From the NCBI GenBank assembly GCA_965250105.1, contig OZ252290.1, forward strand, positions 2,232,001 to 2,296,000: a DNA stretch of 64,000 nt, in the 5' to 3' direction. This DNA comes from JBCBSK01 sp965250105. Its GTDB lineage: Bacteria; Pseudomonadota; Alphaproteobacteria; Rhizobiales; Tepidamorphaceae. Below, one piece after another: positions 59,521 through 64,000 of this stretch; the stretch's first letter is position 1; each line of letters begins with the position of its first letter. Under the pieces are notes generated by a model. That model ran no database searches, was not told the origin of the DNA, and saw only the letters and a list, made by a program, of their open reading frames with translations. Position numbers and translations under genes: made by a program.

Positions 59521-59979
59521 TCAGGCCTCCAGTCGGTCGGCGGCGTCGTGAACGGCGGCGCGGATGCGGTGATAGGTGGCGCAGCGGCACAGATTGCCCA
59601 TCATGGCCGCGTCGATGTCGGCATCGGTCGGGGCGCGGTTCTGTTCCAGAAGCGCGGTGGCGGCCATGATCTGGCCGGACTGGCAATAGCCGCATTGCGG
59701 CACGTCGAGATCGGTCCAGGCGGCCTGGACGGCATCCGCCACCGGGCCGTTGACGCCTTCGATCGTGGTGATCTCGGCATCGCCGACGACGCTGACCGGC
59801 GTCAGGCAGGAGCGGATCGGCATGCCATTCATCTGCACGGTGCAGGCGCCGCACTGGGCCAGCCCGCAGCCGAACTTGGTACCGGTCATGCCCATCAGAT
59901 CGCGGATCACCCACAATAGCGGCATGTCGGGCTGGGCATCGACCTCGTGATCGACGCCATTCACGGTCACGGTAATCAT
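59521..59979 (-). CDS. [2Fe-2S] subunit of molybdenum hydroxylase, IorA type
   Basis: A 152-residue two-cluster protein. The plant-ferredoxin-like cluster is held by Cys38, Cys43, Cys46 and Cys58 (GCGLAQCGACTV), and the second by Cys96, Cys99, Cys131 and Cys133 (QCGYCQSGQ, LCRCATYHRIR). There is no signal of its own; it is carried out with the Tat-tagged large subunit, encoded three bases downstream. The start ATG 59979 follows GGGAG. It transfers electrons from the molybdenum centre to an acceptor. Confidence 0.92.
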   Translation of the reverse strand: MITVTVNGVDHEVDAQPDMPLLWVIRDLMGMTGTKFGCGLAQCGACTVQMNGMPIRSCLTPVSVVGDAEITTIEGVNGPVADAVQAAWTDLDVPQCGYCQSGQIMAATALLEQNRAPTDADIDAAMMGNLCRCATYHRIRAAVHDAADRLEA

Positions 59980-60091
59980 CGCACGCTCCCTCTTCGGGTT
60001 TGACGGAATTTCGCTGAATCTCGCGGGGCCATGTTCGGCCTTCTTCACGCGGCAGGGCGCGCGCCGGACCGGCCCGCGCATCACGCTTTCT

Positions 60092-60140
60092 TTTGATTAT
60101 ATCAAATCTACGTAATTTTCCGATGTGCGGTTTCGCACAT
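60092..60140. promoter_or_regulatory. two palindromes in the iorA promoter region
   Basis: TTTGATTATATCAAA (60092-60106) is a perfect palindrome with arms TTTGAT/ATCAAA, and ATGTGCG (60123-60129) mirrors CGCACAT (60134-60140). Both lie 113-160 bases upstream of iorA in an AT-rich island and are likely regulator or promoter elements for the hydroxylase genes. No regulator gene is adjacent. The remaining 267-base gap holds no gene. Confidence 0.5.
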
Positions 60141-60246
60141 AACCGTGATTGACACGTGAGAGCGCGCCCGAGACGGGACGGCTGAACCTAGCCGCGCGCA
60201 CCCGGTATCCAGCGGTTGAAACGAGGGGGGGCGCCGATGCGGACGC

Positions 60247-60600
60247 TCAGGCCTCGACGATCACCTCGAAGCCGCCATAGATCAGCCTTTGGCCGTCCAA
60301 CGGCATGGGATTTTCGTCCGGCGACATGTCGGGGTCCTCGAACACCTTCCTGAGGCCTTCATCGCGGGTCGCCTTGTCCGGCCAGACGACCCAGGAAAAG
60401 ACCACGGTTTCGTCGTCCTGTTTCTTCACCGCCATGGGGAAGGACGTGACCTCGCCGTCGGGCACGTCGTCGCCCCAACATTCGACGCTGGACAGCGCGC
60501 CATGGCGCTTGAAGACCTCGATGGCCCGGCGCGCATGGCTGCGATAGGCTTCCTTGTTGGCGGTCGGAACGGCCAGCACAAATCCATCCACATAAGTCAT
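60247..60600 (-). CDS. DUF1428 family protein
   Basis: A 117-residue protein of the dimeric alpha-beta barrel type: MTYVDGFVLAVPTANKEAYR at the N-terminus, VECWGDDVPDGEVTSFPMAV, and MPLDGQRLIYGGFEVIVEA at the end, all characteristic of DUF1428. These proteins are cytoplasmic, small and of unknown function. The start follows AGGAG; an upstream in-frame Met lies in leader sequence. It is transcribed alone, away from the curli genes. Confidence 0.9.
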   Translation of the reverse strand: MTYVDGFVLAVPTANKEAYRSHARRAIEVFKRHGALSSVECWGDDVPDGEVTSFPMAVKKQDDETVVFSWVVWPDKATRDEGLRKVFEDPDMSPDENPMPLDGQRLIYGGFEVIVEA

Positions 60601-60889
60601 CCTGCTCTCCTGTTTGCACGCCCCGATGCCCGGCCCCGGATTGCGCGTTCCGATGTCCAACGCTGATCTCCGGCGGCGGCCAGTCTAACCGCGCGGACAT
60701 GGCGGTTTCGTCTCGCTCCGCCGGGTCGCGCGGGGAGCCGTCCGGCACCGGCCAGGATGCCGGCCGGACGATGCGCGGCGAGATGAATTGAAGCTGAACT
60801 CCGGGTTCAGCACAGGTTCCGGGCAGGCCTCCTAGAAAGCAAGCGCACGCCGAGACCGGGGTGTGACCGAGCCCAACAGGAGACCAGAC

Positions 60890-61321
60890 ATGACCCGCAA
60901 GTTTCTCTTCGCCGCAACGATCGCCATCGCCTCCGCCGTTTCGGCGCCGGCCATGGCCAATGACGTCAACATCCAGCAGTTCGGCTTCGGCAACAATGCC
61001 GGTGGCGGCCAGACCGGTGTCGCCAACATCATCGGCGTGTTCCAGGACGGCGTCTTCAACGATGTCATCGTGCAGCAGTTCGGCACCGGCAACACCGCGG
61101 CGACCGGCCAGACCGGCGTCGGCCATGCCGCCGACACCCAGCAGACCGGCAACTGGAATTCCGCCGGCGTCGGCCAGTTCGGCGCGAACCACAATGCGAT
61201 CATGACCCAGGACGGCAATGGCAACATCGCCGCCGGTGTCCAGGTCGGCAATAATTGCGACGCCAATGTCGCCCAGACCGGCGGCGGCAATGTCGCGGCC
61301 TTCGTCCAGACCTGCCCGTGA
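60890..61321 (+). CDS. curlin-repeat amyloid protein
   Basis: A 143-residue secreted protein with a Sec signal (cleavage after PAMA, residue 23) and about six curlin repeats with Gln-x-Gly-x-x-Asn spacing: QQFGFGNNAGGGQTG, QQFGTGNTAATGQTG, QQTGNWNSAGVGQFG, QDGNGNIAAGVQVG. Such repeats stack into the cross-beta core of curli fibres. Two Cys (123 and 142) near the C-terminus are unusual for curlins. It leads the cluster with CsgH and a second curlin. CsgA and CsgB cannot be told apart by eye. RBS AGGAG. Confidence 0.88.
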   Translation: MTRKFLFAATIAIASAVSAPAMANDVNIQQFGFGNNAGGGQTGVANIIGVFQDGVFNDVIVQQFGTGNTAATGQTGVGHAADTQQTGNWNSAGVGQFGANHNAIMTQDGNGNIAAGVQVGNNCDANVAQTGGGNVAAFVQTCP

Positions 61322-61421
61322 GGCCTCGGCCCGGCGGATAGGGCGGACCCCAAGGCTGCGTTCGGCCCGGGTCCGCCACGCCGGCCAGTGCCCTGGCATG
61401 ACACAATCGAGGAGATCAGCC

Positions 61422-61823
61422 ATGAGCCCGACCCCCATGACCGTCGGCGCCGGCCTTCTGGCGCTCATCATCGCCGGAACAGGCCTGTTGTCGACGCCGT
61501 CCGATGCGGCATCCGACAAGGCGTCCGACGCACCCGTCCGATGCGAGATCGTGACCGAGGCCGCTGGCAGCATGCTGCGTTTGACCGGTGTCCTGCACAG
61601 CGACCGCGATCTCGCCGGCGACTACCGTTTCGCGGTCAAGAGCGCCGGCCGCGCCGGCGGCACCGACATCTCCCAGGGCGGCCGCTTCACCGCCTCGGCC
61701 TTCGGGACGACCGCGCTCGGCATGGTGATGCTGTCGGCGGATGCGATCTACGACGCCGATCTCGAAATCCGTGCCGGTGGCGCGCCGATTGTCTGCGCCG
61801 AGCGCGTCGGCGGCGTGTTGTAA
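61422..61823 (+). CDS. csgH: CsgH-like curli assembly protein
   Basis: A 133-residue exported protein with a signal or anchor helix (VGAGLLALIIAGTGLL). The mature part is a small beta-sandwich with two Cys, 41 (VRCEIV) and 125 (IVCAER), positioned for a disulfide as in CsgH. In alphaproteobacteria CsgH inhibits premature curlin polymerisation in the periplasm. It lies between two curlin-repeat genes, with RBS GAGGAG. GTDISQGGRFTASAF is the most conserved-looking strand pair. Confidence 0.82.
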   Translation: MSPTPMTVGAGLLALIIAGTGLLSTPSDAASDKASDAPVRCEIVTEAAGSMLRLTGVLHSDRDLAGDYRFAVKSAGRAGGTDISQGGRFTASAFGTTALGMVMLSADAIYDADLEIRAGGAPIVCAERVGGVL

Positions 61824-61860
61824 CGTCGCTTTCCCCAACCCCTCCCGAAGCCCGCCCCCA

Positions 61861-61892
61861 AGGGCCTCGCCAGCATCGGCGGGGCCCTTTTT
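61861..61892 (+). terminator. Rho-independent terminator after csgH
   Basis: AGGGCCTCGCC (61861-61871) pairs with GGCGGGGCCCT (61878-61888), one wobble pair, loop AGCATC, then a T-run through 61892. It separates the csgH message from the second curlin gene. Confidence 0.85.
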
Positions 61893-62016
61893 ACGTGACG
61901 CCGCCGGTTTGGTTAACGCGTCATGAACGGCCCGTTCCCGCGCGGTTCAAGCCGGTCGTGCGAGGCTTCTCACCGGCGGTTCGGAGGAACCGCGACAAGC
62001 CTCAAGGAGACCCGAC

Positions 62017-62427
62017 ATGACCCGTTTCGCAGCCCTTGCCGCCGCCGCTTTCATGGCCACCACGGCGACGCTGACGCTTCCCGCGACCCCGGCCCAGGCC
62101 GACGGCTCGCTGTCGATTTCGATCGCGCCGAATTCACCCGATGCCGCCAATGCCATGCGCCTCGGCCTCGGCTTCTTCGCCCTGGCGCATGGCGCGAAGA
62201 GCGGCCATATCGGCCAGAACGGCTTTGGCAATTCGGCCGGCCTCGCCCAGTCGGGCAGCGGCAATCTCGGCATCGTCCATCAGGAAGGCAACGGCCATAA
62301 CGGCACGCTGACCCAGACTGGCGACAACAATGCCCATGGCCTGTTTCAGTTCGGCGAGGGCGCCGACGGCCATGTCACCCAATCGGGCAATGGCCAGACC
62401 GGCATCACCTTCCAGTTCGGCTGGTGA
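62017..62427 (+). CDS. second curlin-repeat protein
   Basis: A 136-residue secreted protein with a Sec signal ending at AQA (about residue 28). A non-repetitive segment (30-60) is followed by about four to five curlin repeats: GQNGFGNSAGLAQSG, SGNLGIVHQEG, QTGDNNAHGLFQFG, QSGNGQTGITFQFG. It lacks Cys. The divergent N-terminal part could mark it as the nucleator (CsgB role), but this is inference. RBS AAGGAG. Its 3' end overlaps the convergent sigma-factor gene by 23 bases. Confidence 0.85.
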   Translation: MTRFAALAAAAFMATTATLTLPATPAQADGSLSISIAPNSPDAANAMRLGLGFFALAHGAKSGHIGQNGFGNSAGLAQSGSGNLGIVHQEGNGHNGTLTQTGDNNAHGLFQFGEGADGHVTQSGNGQTGITFQFGW

Positions 62428-63670
62428 CGTCGTTGTCGGCGGCAATCGCGGCCTTGCGCGCGACGAGCCAGCGCCGCAGATGCGGTTCCGGCGTCAGCGA
62501 GATGGCGCGGTCATAGGCGTCCGCCGCCGCGTCGTGGCGCCCGGCGCGCGCCAGGAGATGCGCGCGGGTCGCCTCATAGGGCTGAAACGCGCCGCGGGCC
62601 GTCGGATCGATTCGGTCGAGCGCTGCGAGGCCCGCTTCGGGGCCGATCGCCTCGCCGATCGCCGCCGCCCGGCTGGTGGCGGCGCCGATGGTCGGCCACA
62701 GCCGGCATAGCCCTTCGGCAAGATGCAGGATGGCCGGCCAGTCGGTGCGCCCGGTCGTGGCGCGCCGCGCATGCACCGACTGGATGGCCGCTTCGAGCTG
62801 GAACCGTCCGAGCGACCGGGACGTCGCGGCCCGGTCGAGACGCTGCCGGGCGCGGGCGGTCAGATCATGGTCCCAGAGCGCGGTTTCCTGGGCGTCGAGC
62901 GGCACGAAGACGCCGTCGACCCGGCGCGCGGCACGGCGCGCATGGATGAAGCCGATCAGGGCGGCGAGGCCGAGCGCTTCGGGTTCGTCCGGCATGAGAT
63001 CGGCCATCAGCTCGGCGAGATAGAGCGCTTCGCCGGTCATGTCGCGCGCATCGGGATCGTTCATCCAGTCGAGCGCATAGGCGCCATAGACCGCTTCGAG
63101 CACCGCCGTCAGCCGCGCCGGCATGTCGGTGCGGTCGGGGATCTGGAACGGGATCTGCGCGTCGCGGATCTTGCGCTTGGCGCGCACCAGCCGCTGGGCG
63201 ATGGCCGATGGCGAGACCAGGAAGCTGCGCCCGATATCGGCCGCCTCGAAGCCCAGCACCGTCTGCAGCATCAGCGGGGTGTGAATGCCTGTATCGATCG
63301 CCGGATGGGCGCAGACGAACATCAGCGCCAGGCGGCGATCGGGAATGGCGTCCGGGTCGGGGAAGCTGTCGGCGATGTCCGGCAGGTCCCCGGTCGCCGA
63401 GACGGGCGCGCGGGCCCGGCGCCGGAGCGTATCCACCGCCCGGTTGCGCGCGGTGGTGATCAGCCAGCCTTCCGGATTGTCGGGCAGGCCGTCTTCCGGC
63501 CAGCGCTCGAGCGCCAGCCGGAAGGCGTCGGACAGGGCGTCCTCGGCGGTCAGGATATCGCCGCTGCGGGCCGCCAGGACCGCAAGAAGCCGTCCATAGG
63601 AGGCCCGCGCGACATCCGCCGCGCGATCGGTCGCCGCGCGGCCAGGCGCCTGCGTCCGCAATCCGGTCAC
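62405..63670 (-). CDS. ECF sigma factor of the ECF42/DUF6596 type
   Basis: A 421-residue sigma factor. Region 2 is at about 20-90 (LTAEDALSDAFRLALERWP, NPEGWLITTARNRAVDTLRR), and region 4 is near 140-190 (FLVSPSAIAQRLVRAKRKIR). A long C-terminal DUF6596/TPR-like extension follows (EALYLAELMADLMPDEPEA to LARAGRHDAAADAYDRAI). ECF42 members take signals from adjacent DGPF proteins, and one lies directly upstream. GTG 63670 is chosen because a longer frame would run into that gene. Its targets are unknown. Confidence 0.88.
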   Translation of the reverse strand: MTGLRTQAPGRAATDRAADVARASYGRLLAVLAARSGDILTAEDALSDAFRLALERWPEDGLPDNPEGWLITTARNRAVDTLRRRARAPVSATGDLPDIADSFPDPDAIPDRRLALMFVCAHPAIDTGIHTPLMLQTVLGFEAADIGRSFLVSPSAIAQRLVRAKRKIRDAQIPFQIPDRTDMPARLTAVLEAVYGAYALDWMNDPDARDMTGEALYLAELMADLMPDEPEALGLAALIGFIHARRAARRVDGVFVPLDAQETALWDHDLTARARQRLDRAATSRSLGRFQLEAAIQSVHARRATTGRTDWPAILHLAEGLCRLWPTIGAATSRAAAIGEAIGPEAGLAALDRIDPTARGAFQPYEATRAHLLARAGRHDAAADAYDRAISLTPEPHLRRWLVARKAAIAADNDVTSRTGR

Positions 63671-63702
63671 GCGGCGGATGTCGCCAAGAGGCGGCCGGGC
63701 GC

Positions 63703-64000
63703 TCAGCCCTCGCCCATGGCGGAAGCGCGCACCTCGACCTTGCCGTAATGGGCGGCCGGACATTTCGCGGCCCAGGCAAGGGCCGCGTCGAGATCCGGCA
63801 CGTCGATGACGAAATAGCCGCCGAGCGTTTCCCGGGTCTCGGCGAAGGGGCCGTCCTGGACCCGTTTCTCGCCATCGGCCATGCTGACCGTGGTCGCCGT
63901 CTCGACCGGTTGCAGCCAGTCGGTATCGACGAAGATGCCGGCCTCGTGCAGCGCCTTGATATAGGCGCCATAGACTTCCTTTTCGCGCGCCCAGTCCTCG
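63703..64000 (-). CDS. DGPF/YCII-domain protein (5' end beyond the window)
   Basis: The last 98 residues of a YCII-related protein. The family motif is seen in VQDGPFAETRETLGGYFVIDV, and the frame begins outside the window. It ends 32 bases upstream of the sigma-factor start on the same strand. DGPF proteins routinely accompany ECF42 sigma factors and are thought to modulate them. The usual length of about 110-130 residues suggests only some 15-30 residues are missing. Confidence 0.87.
   Translation of the reverse strand, partial: EDWAREKEVYGAYIKALHEAGIFVDTDWLQPVETATTVSMADGEKRVQDGPFAETRETLGGYFVIDVPDLDAALAWAAKCPAAHYGKVEVRASAMGEG

Noticed and set aside
60739..60771. Imperfect GC-rich hairpin upstream of the first curlin gene
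   Set aside because: The stem has a bulge and no T-run, and such symmetry is frequent by chance in GGCCGG-rich DNA; no role is supported.
63671..63763. Longer sigma-factor start at an upstream ATG
   Set aside because: It would overlap the end of the DGPF protein and adds a non-conserved Arg/Gly-rich stretch; GTG 63670 gives the usual family length.
1..64000. tRNA, rRNA, CRISPR arrays, insertion sequences, prophage genes
   Set aside because: None was recognised on reading the window; a tRNA scan would be needed to exclude a missed tRNA.

Overview
The window is high-GC, gene-dense bacterial DNA from an aerobic, metabolically versatile alphaproteobacterium, most likely Hyphomicrobiales (Rhizobiales). 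Pointers to this are phaAB and 3-hydroxybutyrate metabolism, an arsR-aqpS-arsC arsenic operon, SoxC-type sulfite dehydrogenase, an ScfR-type acyl-responsive regulator, CsgH-type curli, many Tat-exported proteins, and at 19422-19500 an intergenic stem-loop of a kind common in rhizobial genomes. The species cannot be named from sequence alone. I saw no phage genes, insertion sequences, CRISPR arrays, rRNA or tRNA.

Layout. 1-1661: end of phaA (thiolase) and phaB, which make polyhydroxybutyrate precursors. 1905-3589: Tat-exported SoxC-like sulfite dehydrogenase with a short monohaem cytochrome c. 3656-11053 (minus): a six-gene operon read as gamma-butyrobetaine/carnitine to glycine betaine catabolism (beta-keto acid cleavage enzyme, carnitine dehydrogenase-thioesterase fusion, SDR, acyl-CoA dehydrogenase, NDP-forming acyl-CoA synthetase, CaiD-like hydratase), with a divergent GlxA/CdhR-type AraC regulator behind a perfect inverted repeat. 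12284-22397: AbgB-like amidohydrolase, divergent dipeptide-type ABC transporter, then AruH- and AruI-like enzymes of the arginine transaminase pathway. 22410-29021: SDR, GNAT, MFS transporter, secreted cupin protein, patatin-like hydrolase with bdhA, and an XRE-cupin regulator.

29168-37198 is a tightly coupled one-carbon module: two DMGDH/GcvT-type demethylating dehydrogenases, a homocysteine S-methyltransferase, a LysE-type exporter and a non-pyrrolysine MttB homologue. Together with the Rieske oxygenase at 40647 (Glu at the electron-bridging position, as in quaternary-amine oxygenases) it suggests that methylated amines are stripped of methyl groups. The carnitine operon could feed it glycine betaine; this link is inference. 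37206-38712: arsR-aqpS-arsC. 38845-40525: WYL regulator divergent from a DMT exporter, with a perfect operator-like repeat between them.

42130-47226 (minus): ScfR-type regulator, response regulator, small membrane protein and an SLC5 transporter-histidine kinase hybrid, resembling the acetate-switch architecture. 47405-52684: complete branched-chain/amide-type ABC transporter. 52941-57255: ugpBAEC glycerol-3-phosphate-type ABC transporter. 57313-59979: periplasmic molybdenum hydroxylase pair (IorB/IorA type). 60247-60600: DUF1428 protein. 60890-62427: small curli cluster (curlin, CsgH, curlin). 62405-64000: ECF sigma factor of the DUF6596/ECF42 type behind a DGPF/YCII protein that runs off the end.

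The common theme is uptake and oxidation of small nitrogenous and methylated compounds (carnitine, betaines, arginine derivatives, glycerol phosphodiesters or similar), plus polyhydroxybutyrate turnover. Functions rest on motif and family recognition by eye; no database search was possible.
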